The notes beneath the pieces are model-generated. The model worked only from the letters and a program-made list of their open reading frames with translations, was not told the DNA's origin and ran no database searches. Shown here piece after piece: positions 48,327 to 61,050 of a stretch of DNA of 64,000 bases (within the stretch, counting starts at the first letter, position 1; every line of letters starts with the position of its first letter). The position numbers were made by a program, and so were the translations under genes. This stretch comes from Neopestalotiopsis rosae (taxonomy: Eukaryota > Ascomycota > Sordariomycetes > Amphisphaeriales > Sporocadaceae): the NCBI GenBank assembly GCA_023078685.1, contig JALGAS010000001.1, forward strand, positions 186,001 to 250,000. Direction: 5' to 3'.

Positions 48327-50411
48327 ATGAAGAGGAAGCTTGACGAGAACGACGCCCCCAGCGTCGAGGTGGCCGAGGCCGACAAGAAGGAGCCCAGCTT
48401 TGCCGACTTCAACCTCGAACCCAGACTCCTCCAAGCCATTGCAAGCCAACGCTTCAAGACACCCACCACTGTCCAGCAGAAGACTATCCCCTTGGCCCTC
48501 GAGGGGCGTGACATTATCGCAAAGGCTCGTACTGGTTCCGGAAAGACTGCCGCTTACGCGCTGCCGGTGCTCGAGGCCATATTGAAAAAGAAGAAGCAGG
48601 TGAGTTTGACAGCACATAACGGCATTCATCTCGTCTGTGACCACAAATGGCTAACAAGATGGGATTCAAGGCCACGACACCATCTACTGCTGCTCTGTTT
48701 CTTGTCCCGACCCGCGAACTGGCTGATCAGGTCACTACTGTTCTCGAATCCTTTACCTCTTTCTGTTCCAAGGAGATCCAGATCGTAAAGCTCTCCGACC
48801 GAGTCCCCGATGCAGTATCAAAGTCGCTTCTCTCCAACTCTCCCGATATAGTCGTCGCTACCCCAGCCAGAGCATGGCACAATGTCAAGAACTCTGCTCT
48901 GTCGCTCGACAACCTGACCCACCTCGTCTTGGATGAGGCGGACCTGGTGCTCAGCTATGGCTACGACGATGATCTGCAGAGCATTGCCGGCGTTATTCCC
49001 AAGGGCATTCAGACTATACTTATGAGTGCGTGATGCTAGGCCCTCGCCCAAATACAAAGATACATGTTGCTAACCTTTTTCTCCAGGTGCCACCCTCACT
49101 ACCGAAGTTGACACATTAAAGGGCATCTTTTGCCGAAACCCCACTCTGTTAGACCTTGAAGATGAGGCTGAGGAGGATAACCTGTCACAATTTGTTGTCA
49201 AGTAAGATAAGATGAATATGCTTGGTGTTGTCATTGACTTACATGTTTCTAGATGCGCTGAGGATGAGAAATTCCTTCTTACCTATGTCATGTACAAGCT
49301 TCAGCTCATCAAGGGCAAGTCGATCATTTTCGTCGCCGATGTTGATAGATCATATCGACTCAAACTATTTTTTGAGCAGGTAATTACAACTCTGCGATCC
49401 ACATAAATCTGGGGGTGTGACTAACGAGAGGAACAGTTCGGAATAAGGAGTTGTATTCTCAACAGCGAACTTCCCGTCAACTCTAGACTGCACGTCGTTT
49501 CCGAGTTTAACCGCAATGTATACGACATTATTATTGCTTCTGATGAGAACGAGGTCATTGGTGATGAGGAAACTCCGGTGCAAGAGGATGCCGACGAGGA
49601 CGGCGAGACCACCGGAAAGACCAAGAAAGCGGAGGCTCCCCCCAAGAAGAAGAAGCGCAAGTCACCCAAAGATCAGGAGTACGGTGTTTCCAGAGGCATA
49701 GATTTCCGGAACGTCTCATGCGTAAGTCCCTGATTCATGTTCTATGAAATATGACCATGTGCTAACACATACCAGGTCGTCAACTTTGACCTTCCAACCT
49801 CCGCCAGATCATACACTCACCGCATTGGACGTACAGCACGAGCTTCGCAGAGTGGCATGGCACTGTCATTTGTTGTACCAAAGGACCAGTACCGCAAGCA
49901 CATGCCGACGACAGTGGAAACAGCTGAAAACGACGAGAAGGTCCTGGCAAAGATTATGAAGCAGCAGCAAAAGAAGGGAAGAGAGATCAAACCGTACGCT
50001 TTCGATATGAAGCAGGTCAACAACTTCCGGTATCGTATGAACGATGCCCTTCGTGCCGTCACCAGTGTCGCTGTACGTGAGGCACGTGTACGAGAACTGA
50101 GACAGGAGTTGGCAAAGAGTGAGAAGCTCAAGAGATATTTCGAGGAGAAGCCTCAGGAGTTGTCGCATTTGGTCAGACACGATACAGAGATGAGAACGGC
50201 CAGGACACAGAGCCACTTGAAGCAGGTGCCGGACTATCTGCTGCCCGAGGGTAAGAAGGCTTTGACGGCAAACGAGATTGGATTCGTGCCATTCAAGAAG
50301 GACGGCAAATCCAAGAAAGGAAAGGCATTTAGAGGCAAGGGAAGAAAAGTCGGCACTCGAAGGATGGATCCTCTTAAATCATTCAGAGGAAGGCCGAAGT
50401 CGAAGAAATAA
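48327..50411 (+). CDS. DBP9: DEAD-box RNA helicase DBP9, 60S biogenesis
   Basis: ATP-dependent RNA helicase of the nucleolus needed for 27S pre-rRNA processing. Exons 48327-48599, 48671-49025, 49087-49201, 49253-49379, 49437-49721 and 49776-50411 give 596 residues (yeast Dbp9, 594). The Q-motif is at about 26-56. Motif I ARTGSGKT is at 67-74, motif Ia PTRELADQ at 104-111, motif Ib TPAR near 155, and motif II DEAD at 179-182. Motif III is SAT, formed across an intron at 49025/49087. Motif IV is SIIFV and motif [10 protein letters not shown]. Between motifs IV and V is a Lys-rich insert ([16 protein letters not shown]), typical of Dbp9. The C-terminus is very basic ([16 protein letters not shown]). 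All donors are consensus except GTGCGT at 49026. Confidence 0.97.
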
Positions 50412-51714
50412 GCGACCAGCGAATTCACATAAAGATAGTTGTGTTCCTGACTTGTAATTCACAGGGCGTGAAATTGAACTGCTTTCAGAATGATACCATA
50501 CTCAAGTCAGGATACAATGCCAGAAATCAAACAAAAACGTCGAAACGTTATAGCCGTGCGGCCCCGTACCGTGCAATGAAGAAATGAAGAAATGAAGACA
50601 CGGGGGAGCCCGCATAGTCGTGGAGCTCCTCTTTTGCTGTTTTGGCCGATATTACTGAAAATACTCCGAACCATCGACTGAACAATAATACATCCTGAGT
50701 CCTGATCGTGGCCCAACATAGATCCTGTTCCCGTATTCTGGCTGTCCTATTTCGTTACCTGGTTCACAAGCACAAGATAGGAGCAACTTCTGCATCGTAT
50801 GGATGGAAAAGGTCGCAACAGGGCCGATAATGGCGTGAAGCATTGATCAATAAGCTACACGTCAGAACGATCGCCGCTGTCACTTTTCCTTGGTACAGCC
50901 CATATGTCCTGATTTGTACACTGAGGCAATCTCAGCACGTACATCGTGAGAGATTGCTTTTAGAGGATCTCACCCCTAGCTAGATTCCAGAGACTTTAGA
51001 TAATTACTCGTATGTTCTGGACTTTCTGTGCAGACTGGCGTCTAGGGAACAGCCTGGAAGACTCTAGGATCATGCTTAATCTGCTCCAATACGGATTACT
51101 TGAGAATTGGAATCGCTGTGTGGCATCCAATATCTACGACTCATACTCTATGCAAGAGCCTCTTTCACTCGATAAATTCCTGTAGACATCTCTGCTGCGT
51201 TGACCTGGAACTTGCCTGTAAGCAGAAGCTATTCGTACCCAAGAGACATCCTTTGGCAAAGCACAAATCTATCTTTCCCACAGGAGCCTGGCCCCCACCT
51301 TCGAAGCTCACGATGGTCGTCGGCGCAGGCTTCACTTCGTCGAGGGCCCTTTTCCTGATCATCGCCCCGGTGATAGCTCTCGTGGATACCACTCACCCAC
51401 ACCCAGAGCGCTGCCTGGGCTTGTTTGTCACCCTCCTGGGCACCGATCTAGACTTTCTTGTTCAACCTTGAGGGCAATGATTAGACTAGCGGAGTAATCA
51501 CGAACTGGACAAGTGCTCTGCCTTTCAGGTATTTATTCACAGCCCAAGACAGCTTCTGTCCTTCATCGTTCACGATCTCGACAAAGAATAGAACATCCAT
51601 CGAACGCCATTTTTTCTTTTCGAAATCGTACACGCATCAGAAGCATCAGTCATTCATCGTCCATCCTCACTCGTAACAATCACTCCTTTTCCGTTCCTTG
51701 TTGTAAACATCAAA
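50412..51714. other. Intergenic region between DBP9 and the unrecognised gene
   Basis: 1.3 kb between two genes in the same orientation. It must hold the DBP9 terminator and the promoter of the next gene. The final 150 nt before 51715 are TC/CA-rich (CATTCATCGTCCATCCTCACTC-like), consistent with a leader. A 123-codon frame at 51100-51471 has no domain. Confidence 0.5.
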
Positions 51715-52708
51715 ATGGTCAACAAGCGTGAGCGAAGCCAATCAACAGGCTCTGAGCCTGACAAGAAGCGTAAGTCAACCCCCTGTCCCAATCCAAGAAC
51801 AGAGAAATCACAAGAAGTCTATCTTCCGGAAGGCTTTCTGACAAAGCCGCATTCTGACCATGAACAGGGTCCCGCGTGGCTGAGGAGCAGGCTGCCGATC
51901 CTGCCGAGTCCGTGGCCGAGCGATCCGATGCTCCGGCCGATGCTCTGGTCGCTGCCTTGGCTCTGGTCCTGTTCGGAGCCATGTCCGTATCGGGTCCTGC
52001 CGTGCCCGCCGCCCCCGTCGTCCCCGCTGCTCCGGCTGGAGCCATGATCGACTCGGCCGTGACGGCCATGAACGCGGCTCTGGAAGCTGCCAACCAGCCT
52101 CTCTGGGTATGCATCGAATTTCGTCCTTTGTTTTGTCCCAATCCGAGAGCCCCCTTTTATCCCCCCACTCACACATACAATCACCCTTACCATACTTTCC
52201 GTCCCATCATGTGATGCAGAAAGAAAGAACTATTTACATATACCCATATTTCCCTCCAAAGTCACTTGATATATATTAGACGAAAGCCGCTCCACCCCGA
52301 GAGGTTCCCGCGAGAACTAATAACCCCCTACTTTTTCTCTATCTACTTTATACTACCATGAGTACAAAACTAATTGTTTTCTCTAAAAAGGAGCGGGTCA
52401 AGGACCGAGACCTCAGCGGCATGACCGCCAACCAGGTTGCCCGGGCCAAGGCCTCGGAGGGCGACCTCCTTCGCAAGTGGCTCCGGGCGGCCGCCGCCGT
52501 CGAAGGAGAGGCCGAGAAGGCCGCTTTCTGGGTTGGCCGCGTGGCAAACTACCGCCGCCGCACCCAGCAGCAGGAGGCCGAGGAGGAGGAGGATGATGAG
52601 GACAACGCCGAGGACAACGCCGAGGACAACGCCGAGGAGGAGAAGGCCGAGGATGACAAGGCTGAGGAGAAGGACGAGAAGATCAAGGACGAGGAGAAGA
52701 CCGAGTAG
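51715..52708 (+). CDS. Unrecognised Ala-rich protein with acidic tail
   Basis: I do not recognise this gene. Three exons (51715-51769, 51868-52106, 52391-52708) join in frame to 203 residues. The N-terminus is basic (MVNKRERSQSTGSEPDKKR). A hydrophobic Ala/Val/Pro stretch follows (ALVAALALVLFGAMSVSG), which could be a weak membrane helix. A helical segment (GMTANQVARAKASEGDLLRK) precedes an acidic tail with three exact EDNA repeats encoded by GAGGACAACGCC. The first intron (98 nt) and second intron (284 nt) have good GTAAGT/GTATGC donors and CAG/AAG acceptors, which favours a real gene. An in-frame ATG at 52358 inside intron 2, just after a pyrimidine-rich stretch, could start a 116-residue short form. 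GC content jumps in exons 2-3. Confidence 0.6.
52589..52633 (+). repeat. GAGGACAACGCC 12-bp tandem repeat
   Basis: Three tandem copies coding for Glu-Asp-Asn-Ala in the acidic tail of the unrecognised gene, followed by a diverged fourth unit. Confidence 0.85.
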
Positions 52709-53021
52709 AAGCCAGACATGCGCCCGCTCCGCTCCCACGCCAGTTATGGAAACAGAATGCAAGGTGACTTGAGTATTCAAAAAGCAGCAATGACAAATAA
52801 AACAAAACGCATGGTGCCAAAAGCAATGTCTTATTCTCAATATACAGTTACAGGCATCGTGACAGGTCGTAAAACATGACGACGCCCCACGAATGTAAAA
52901 GCAAAAGCCTATGGACTAAATGTACAGCTTTAAGCTGTCGCCAGCAAACGCCAAACCCCTTTCCCCCTCCGGCCATTTGTGTCCCACGAGTGGGCATCAT
53001 CACTGACTTTCATACCCTCCC

Positions 53022-56000
53022 TTATCGGGGTGCTTGACCTTCCACAAAGTCCAATGCCTGTTCAGTCGGGACACAGTTGATGTTGCTGTTCTTGTTCCTG
53101 AAAGTGACACCATAGCACTTGTCCGCAACAAGGACAATCTCGGGTCTGAACGTGGTACAGATGAATTGCGTACCCGCCTCTTTCGAGATGGAGTCGAGAA
53201 GACCAGCGACGGCCGTACGGTATTGGGCGTCCAAATTGGCGTCCACCTCATCAAAAATGACCATGGGACTGGACTCTGTTTGTTGAAGTGCAAAGATCAG
53301 GCAGAGAGCACACAAACCTGGCAAATCATGTTAGTTGCAGCATTTATGAGATGATGGAGTGAAAACTTACTCTTCTGGCCACCAGAGAGTTGCTGAATGC
53401 GCTGCTGCTCATCGAATTGCTTCGAGTTAAATGAGACACTGATGCCAACACCGGTATAGTTCTCGACACTACCACGTTGTTCCTCGTCAGATTCCTCAGG
53501 ATCGACTCGACGATCGGCTTTGCGCTGAATGACAAGGCGGCCTTGGCCTGCCGGCACAAGTCGCTCGAAAATAGTTGCAAACTCTTTCGAGACTTGCTTA
53601 AAGGTACGCTCAATGGCTTCGTCCTTGCGCTGATCCAAGTGGGCGACGAGTTCCTCAATGGACTCTTGAGATTGGTCAAGCTCCTTGCGACGCTTGAGCA
53701 ATTGATCCTGCTGAGTTGTGAAGCTGTTGTATTGCTCAAATGCCTTCTTGTTGACGTGCTTGTACTTCTTCAGCGCGTCATTGACCTTCTTAAGTCTCGT
53801 GGCAATCTGCAGGTTTCGTCAGTATGGGGCTCGGTGTCATCGGAACATGACTTTACTTACGCTCTTTGACTCCAGTCGTTCGTACTTCTCAAATGCCTCT
53901 TCGGGCAGCACACCGAGGTCGCGAATGTTCTTGGCACATTCGATGGCTCTCGTCGTGAGGAGTGCCTTCTTCTGGATGCTCTTCTCCATTCTCTTTTGCT
54001 GCTTTTGGATGTCTCGAGCAAGCTCCTGCTGTTCAAGATCCTTGGTTGCCTTTTGTTTCTCCAGCTTGCCAATGTTGGCCTCCGTGGTCTCGATCTGCTG
54101 TTCGTTCTCTTGAAGTCTCTTCTCGACCGAAGCAACGGATATCTGGGCCTTCTTAAGCTCACGTTGGGCTTCCTTGAGATTTCCGCTGCTGCCACCTGCA
54201 CCAGTCTCGAAAGCTTGACTGGTCAGCTGGTCGAGCTTGAGCTGGAGGTTGTTTCGAAGCTCGGCGTCAAGAATTTGCTTGCGACCCTCCAGTTCTCGTC
54301 TGGCTCTGCTGATTTCTGTCCATTGCTTTTGCAGGTCTTGTACGGACTGGCTGAGGTTCTCGAGCTGCTGTTCCTCATTAGCTGACAGAGCTTTCTTGAA
54401 GTCCGAAGCTAGTTCGGCTTCGTGAGCGTTCAGCGTGTCGCTAAAATCCTTCATGTTTCTATCGACAGTCTCTCGTCGCTTGATTGCAGCTTCCAGGTGA
54501 TCTTGCTCACGGCCGATTTGAACACTCTTGTTGTTAAGCTCCGCTCGAAGGGGGCCATAGCCATCATCCATTTGCCTGAGCTTCTGCTCACGCTTGCGAA
54601 GCTCACCAGTGGCATGCGTGATTTCTTGCTCCTTCTTTTCGATCTGCTTCTTGATGTTTGAAGATTCGTTTATGAGTTGTTCGTACTCATTCCTCCACTT
54701 GGTCGCATTACGCACAGCTTGGAGACGCGACTTTCCGGGGTCAATGTAGCCTCCAGTCATGGCACCTCTCTTGTTAGTGGTGTCACCCTCGGGCGTGATG
54801 GCATCACAGTTATGACTCCTGGAATACTGACCAGCGACGGTCAGGTTCGGGCAGATGATGGTTCTGCCAAACACTTGCTGGAAGGCAGATTCGAACTGTG
54901 GCTCATACTGTATTTTGCTCACAAGAGGAACAGCGTCATTCGCGCGTGGGAGATTGGCCGGGCGAGGACGCAGCTTGCTGAGAGGTGCAAAGGTGACACG
55001 ACCGCCTCGGGTACGCTGCAGAGCGTTCATGAAGTATGTGGCTGTCTCCTCATTGTCGACGATGTAGTGAAACAGGCTGGCTCCTGCGACCTGCTCCACA
55101 GGAACGCGGTATGCTTCATTGACATCAAGAAGCTCTGCGAGTGTGCCGTAAGCACCAGGAATGTCCTTCTCCTGCGTGAGGCGCCTAATCGTAGCCAGAC
55201 CGCGGGAGGTTTCTCCATCCATGGTGTGCGAAAGTTCACGTTCGGCTCGGTCTCTTTCTCTGCGAGCATTGGAGAGAATCGAATCCAATTTGTCCTCCTC
55301 GCGGCGCATCATCTTGCGCTCTTCTTGAAGTTTCTCCAAATTGTCTCTGGCACCAGTGACTTCATCGGCCAGGGCGACTCGACTATCACCAAAGCCTTCG
55401 TTCTTGGAGCGTAGGTCTGCGACATCTTGTGTGAGCTGCTTGATGGATGACTCCATAAATTTGACCTCCTCCTCGGCGTCTAGACGAGTGGCCTTTTGCT
55501 GACTAAGAGTCATGTTCAGGTCGTTGATCTCCTTCTTCAAGAAAGCATCTCGTTCGCTCTTATTCCTAAACTGGCTGCTTCTGGTTTGCTTTGTGAAGAG
55601 TCTCTGTCGCCCAGCTTCGGCAGTGTCCAGCTCCTGCTTGATCTCATATTCCTTGGCCTTTCTCTTTTCGTATTCTGGAAGAATCTTGGCCAACTCTGCC
55701 TCTTTCGATTTAATAGCCTTTCTGACCTGAGCCAGTTCAGCGTCGTGCTGTTGTTTCGCTTGGTCTTGAGCAGACATGCTGTCTGACAAAGCCTTGACAG
55801 CCAGCTCAGATTTTGCTCTTGCCTTGGCACTTTCTCGCCTGTCCTCATCCAGCTGTCTGCGATCAATACGGAGCAGTTCCATCTGCTGTTGTAGTTTGTG
55901 GATTTCCGCGTCGAGCTGTGCGATGACCTTCTCGCCAGCAGTGTAGGCCTCCCGGTTCTCATCTGTGTCGTCGATTCCACCTTGTCGGGCTTCCTCGAGC

Positions 56001-56796
56001 TCTTCCATGGCTTCTTGAACAGCTACCTGATCTTTGTGGTAGTAAGCGTATTCCAAGCACCTGCGCTCTCTGTCCTTGTCCTGATATCCTCTCAGCTCTT
56101 CCTTCTCTTCTTCAAGCTCACTCAGACGCTCCTTGATGTATTCGAGTAATTCGTCAATCTTTTCGCGCTTGTTGTTTGTATCGTTCATGATCTTGAGCGA
56201 CTCAGCGCGACGGGCCTCGTAAACTTGAGTACCAGCAACCTCCTTAAGCAGCGTCAGACGTTCTGACTCTCTCATGTTTGTCAGGGCAGTGACTCGGCCC
56301 TGCGGAACGATATAGTAGGGGTTGGATTTCGAAAAACCAGCAGACTCGAGGAACTGGTTGACCTCCTTGAGTGTGGTCACCTTCTTGTCGATGGAGTATT
56401 CGTCTTTTTTCAAGCTGATGGTACGGCGAAGGACGACCTCCTTATGATCGGTGGGAAATCGGTTGTCACTGTTATCAAAGATAATTTCGACGTAGGCGGA
56501 CATGACGGCCGATCCGGAACCTTCGTGCAGCAGCGCCTGTCGCTCTTCTCGGCTAAGTTGAGTGTAGGCATCACTCAGGACGAACCGGATGGCTGCAAAG
56601 AAGTTACTTTTTCCCGAACCATTGCGGCCAACGACGACATTTGTTCCAGGCGAGAAGGGCTCAATGACCATCTGGTCCTTGTAGCTACGTTTGTGTGTTA
56701 GCAATGCGCGCAGAGGATGGCGCAGCGTTGATGCGTCGCAACAACACTAGTCGCGTACCTTTTGAAGCCCTGAATGATGATTTGCTTGATATACAT
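53022..56796 (-). CDS. SMC3: Cohesin subunit SMC3 (sudA)
   Basis: Core ATPase of the cohesin ring that holds sister chromatids together and shapes chromatin loops. Exons 56759-56796, 53861-56684, 53371-53806 and 53022-53317 give 1197 residues, the family length. Walker A GRNGSGKS is at 32-39. The acetylation site for Eco1 is expected at the Lys pair in RTISLKKDEYS. Two long coiled coils flank the hinge (about 530-690, beginning DIPGAYGTLAELLDVNEAYR). The ABC signature QQLSGGQKS is split by the last intron, and Walker B is MVIFDEVDANLD. The C-terminus ends LDFVEGQAPR. The first exon encodes only 12.7 codons. The join GFK-SYKDQ is invariant in SMC3 and fixes the first intron. A perfect MCB site lies in its promoter. 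Confidence 0.97.
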
Positions 56797-59700
56797 GATG
56801 CCCACGGTGCTGCCAATCGGGCAGCGCGGTCAAGGACGATATCAAAATGCCAGTCGCATAAAGAGACGAAAGCTGCAGCGTTCGTAGAGGGCGATGCGAT
56901 GGCAGCGTCGTTGCGTCAAAACTCAATAAGTTGACTTTTTTGTCGCGATGGACCGGCGAGACAAATTGTTGAACGCGTCGGGAGTCGCGCAGGCTGATCG
57001 AGGGCGGGGAGCCATGAACACAGTCCAGTCAGTTCTGGTCCCTGGGCCGCTTGTTTCAGTAAGGTAAAGTCCTTAGGTAGGTACAGCAGGTATGTACATG
57101 CCCAATGTGCACTAGACATTCAACCACACGCCAGGCACTCCGCGCTCAGCGCTCAGTGCTGCCTTCCAGACAGTGGTTAAGTTGGAGCACAGCCACACAA
57201 TACCATATCTCCTCGCGATTGAAGTGTGGCTTTGCATCACCATTGAGGCGTACGTATTGCCTACACATGCATTATGTTGAGTGGCTGCTGCAGTGTTCCC
57301 CAAGGCTTCAAGTACCGCGATAACCATAACGGGCCTGACCGCATATAAGCTCTTCCAAAGGATATGTTTGATTAAATTCTTGTTTCAACAGAAAAGAACG
57401 CGCAGGGCTTAGTGTCATTGCTACTAGCTGTAAATTGATTTGTCAAATTGGCGCTCGGCTTATTACACAAATGTAGGATGCCAGAATGAGTAATCTGTAC
57501 ATGAATAGAGTTTCGAATAGTACAGCCATTATCAACCTCCATGACGGCGCCACATGAAAGCACCAAGGTCGCAAATCCACACAACCTGCATGCTGGTCAT
57601 GAAAGGACGTATCCAGGGAGGTAGCTAAGTTTGAAGTGTACGGATTGCGTGAAGGGGGCCGCGCATGCGGTTTTTGTCGGATCTGCGGTAGGGTTTATCC
57701 AGCTTCCAACTGTTCTGCTCGACTCCTACTTTAGGTACTAATCGTGTCTCAGGCTCTCAGCACGGCAAAGTCATCATCGAGGTAAGAGAAATCCCCAGCA
57801 TATCTCGCATTATCGCGAGCATTGTGAAAAGTCATTTTCATTGCCAAAGCTATTCAATATCGACCTCGGCTCTGGCTCGGGATGCGCCCGGGAGAAACGG
57901 AGCCTGGTGGTTCATGTTCATACGTACTTGAGACTGATGAGATGGAGTGACCACGCTGTCTGGCTCTCGCGTCGCGACCGCCAGATTGACCAAATCCAAC
58001 TGGAGCCGTGCCCAGACTTTGGCCCCACTCCAGTATAGCGATAGGTAGCGCGTGTCGTTTGTAGTTGCTACTCTTGGGCTGAACGTCCTATGATGTTGAT
58101 AATGATGGTGAGATCCAGCCTGTCCCGACGCTCTTGATATTTCTCTACTCATACAGATAGTTCCTGAGCAGAATGGAATGTTGCCTTCTCCAAGGCTGCT
58201 ACCTAGGAAGCCGATGGATGGGTTTGGTGGAATTGAGCGGCACTCTCCCATATGAATGAACCGAACTTTACAAGCATTTGCCTCGACTCCGGCTCGACAG
58301 TGGTTGCTGCTTCAAGTCGGCATCTTCGTACGGTTGAGAATCCCTTCATGGGTTTCTTCGTCTATCGCTGGCCAGTTTCGTTATGTTCCGGGTAAACAGG
58401 TGCACCTCAAGGCACCCAGAACTGAAAAGTTGTTTTGGGGCATACAGCTGAAGGCAACAACAGCCCACTCACAAAGTCTAGGGCCGTACGGTATAAGTTG
58501 CAGGCAACGAGATATCTGGTCAGCAGACGCGAGTGAACCTTTACTCGAGTATTGGTGCAAGTTGTAGTGGAGGAACATTGTAGTGCACCTAGTTATATCT
58601 AACTTATGGATATATCAGTTACCACTGTGAGGCATTCTTGCCAGAATATGATAAATCATTGTACTCGAGTAAATGCTCGGATTGCCGCATGGTGGTTAAT
58701 GTTTCCGGTGAATTTTCTTACATATCTTTAACATTTCATTTGCACACATGAGCAGGCTCTGCTAACCTAAAAAGCCGTTTAAAATCATGGCGCTGGGGCG
58801 GGATGAACGGGCCAGAATGGTAAAGGACTTTCTTTACAAGGATGAGATCTCTCTTGTGCTGATTGGGAGACACCAAGCTTTTTCTTCGATCGACAGACCT
58901 GCATTCCCGGGTAGTCGTGCTACAACACCATGGTACACACCTCAGACTAGCCTCGCCCGCCGTGTCAGCTATGTACATAAGCTGAGGGAGCCCGTTTGGA
59001 TAGATTTTGAGCAATACAGGTGCGGGAGCCATCTCTTCAGAGCCTTTCAAGAGAAAGGTCGTGAAATGGTGCGCACTTGGAGGAGAAAAGCAACACAAGC
59101 CATCCCCAAGGCTTTCTTCTCTGGCGTCTGCATCATCAGTCTATCAAAAAGCCAAGACTGTCTGTTCGAGGACCAGGCACGGGGTAGGTCCATGTTACAG
59201 AAGACAGATCATCACAAATAGAGGATGGATAAAGAAACAAAGCAGAAAAAAAAAAACTTGAATCGCCCATTCCACGTAAAAGTGTACCTAAAGATTGACG
59301 AGCTTTTGTGGTGCCCCACCCTCCATGCGGGCTCTCGAGAGGAAAGAATGGCAAGATGGCACTTGGCGGCGGGCTTGCATTGCGCTAGGCGACACTAGCA
59401 TGGTTGGAAAGGCAAGCATCAGCTCCCCAGGTCGGCCGATTGGGTGCAAAGACCGGGCTCGACTGGAGTGCGAGGGTCCGATGGCAGCTGGCAGACATGG
59501 GAAGGCGCAGTGGGTCCTCCACCCCCTGCTCGGGAGCTTGGGCCTGAGAAGTACTTAAATATGGGTAGACATATTAATGGACAGGCTCGCCCACTTTCGC
59601 GAAAAGCAGACCGAAAGCAAGCAGCAAGCAAGCAGCAGCTGGACGAAAGTCATCAGACCTGCAGCCAGCGTGCGAGCGAGCGAGCCCAGGCCCAGCCCAG

Positions 59701-61050
59701 TGCAGCCAGCCTCTCAGCCTCTTTTTTCCAATTACTACCCGACTACGACTGTATATTCATCCCATTGCGCAGCATCTCCAGCCTGTCCAACTTTCCATCC
59801 CAGTCATCAACAACGTTTGTTGTTTCGGAGTAACCGGTAATCCTCAGGCTCCTGCCCGACTTATTATGGTTGTTTATTGCCTTGAAGCTGCGTCCTAGCC
59901 AAAAGCAACCTCATCGCCAACGCATTTAATTGGCCAGCATTCCTCGAGCCAGAAACCACAACCAACCAACTTTGTGCAACTTTTTATGCATCATCTCCAC
60001 GCATCTCATCCACGCGCATAAGACATAAGGCAGGAGAATTACCGTCCACCGAGATATCATCACCAACCTTCCTCGTGTGATTCATCTTCGGAGTCTACCC
60101 TCTCCACCACCGCCTTGGGATTCTGAATCTCATCAGTATTTTCTTCTCGGCCATAGACGGACACCAAAAAAGCGAATCATATTCCCATTGCATATCTGGG
60201 CGTTGTTCACTTCTTTTTTTCATCTTTCCATTTTTATCTTGGTCGGCATTTGTGCTGGTGTTGCAGGACAAACTAATACTTCTCTTGTAATCGAGGCCAT
60301 CACCCAATACAATTCCTGGTAAGTGCATCATCATCATCATCCCCCGACCCCAAGGCCTACCGATCTTCACATCCTTTTACCTCTTTCAACACATGCCTGC
60401 CTGCTTGCACCTTAATGTGCAACTACCCCAATACTTTAATTCGTCTTCCCACACTTTGAACACCCCGGTATACCCCGGTGTAGTCGCACGTGCTGTGTGT
60501 CTGGCGACCACATATAATCTACCCTGGAGTGTAGAAGCCTACCCGCCGCTAGTATTTGGTTTTCCATCTACATGGCGGTGTCGCCTCTACGCTCCGGGTT
60601 TCGGAAAACAATGGTGTTGCACTGCCTATAGCTTGCGATATCTTCATCTGCGGGACTGTAAGCCAAGCCTCGACTATATAGGCCGTAGAGCTGCCAGGCT
60701 TATAGTATACCCTGGCAAAATAATACACCATTGTTTGCCTACGACCCAGTTGGACCATTTGTCACATTCGATCCATTCACTGCCTACCGTGATCACATCT
60801 CATCAATTCAACACCTCCAATCTAGACGCATACAACTCCAGGCAGCCAGCCCGCTTTCCCATCTATTCAGCTCACTGCCCGGGATCGCGCAAATACCCTT
60901 CTCGGTCTTTGCTGACCACACCGGCCACATGCTTTCTCTACAGAAAATGTTTGGTTTGACACACAATACTTACATTTTCCCGAAACAGATTTCAAAACGA
61001 AATGAACCTTTATCAAGCATAGGCCATATAGCCTGTCGTATTAGAAAAAG
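56797..61050. other. Divergent SMC3/MOT1 intergenic region
   Basis: About 4.25 kb with no supported gene. The SMC3 side holds an MCB element (listed separately). Toward MOT1, positions 59600-60400 become C/T/A-rich with GCAAGCAGCAAGCAAGCAGC repeats near 59615, and may be the MOT1 leader. An intron-like pair (acceptor TTGCAG at about 60266, donor GTAAGTGC at about 60320) hints that the leader is spliced. Frames at 58787-59221 and 60077-60322 carry no domain. Confidence 0.5.
56973..56978. promoter_or_regulatory. ACGCGT MCB element upstream of SMC3
   Basis: A perfect palindromic MluI cell-cycle box, 177 bp upstream of the SMC3 start codon. In yeasts MBF (Mbp1-Swi6) binds this word to drive G1/S genes, cohesin subunits among them. 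A TCGCGA word about 30 bp nearer the gene adds to the CG-rich cluster. Binding in this species is inferred. Confidence 0.55.

Noticed and set aside
60077..60322. 81-codon ORF with a hydrophobic segment upstream of MOT1
   Set aside because: It probably lies in a spliced MOT1 leader (a TTGCAG acceptor falls inside it, and GTAAGT at its end); no continuation in frame was found.
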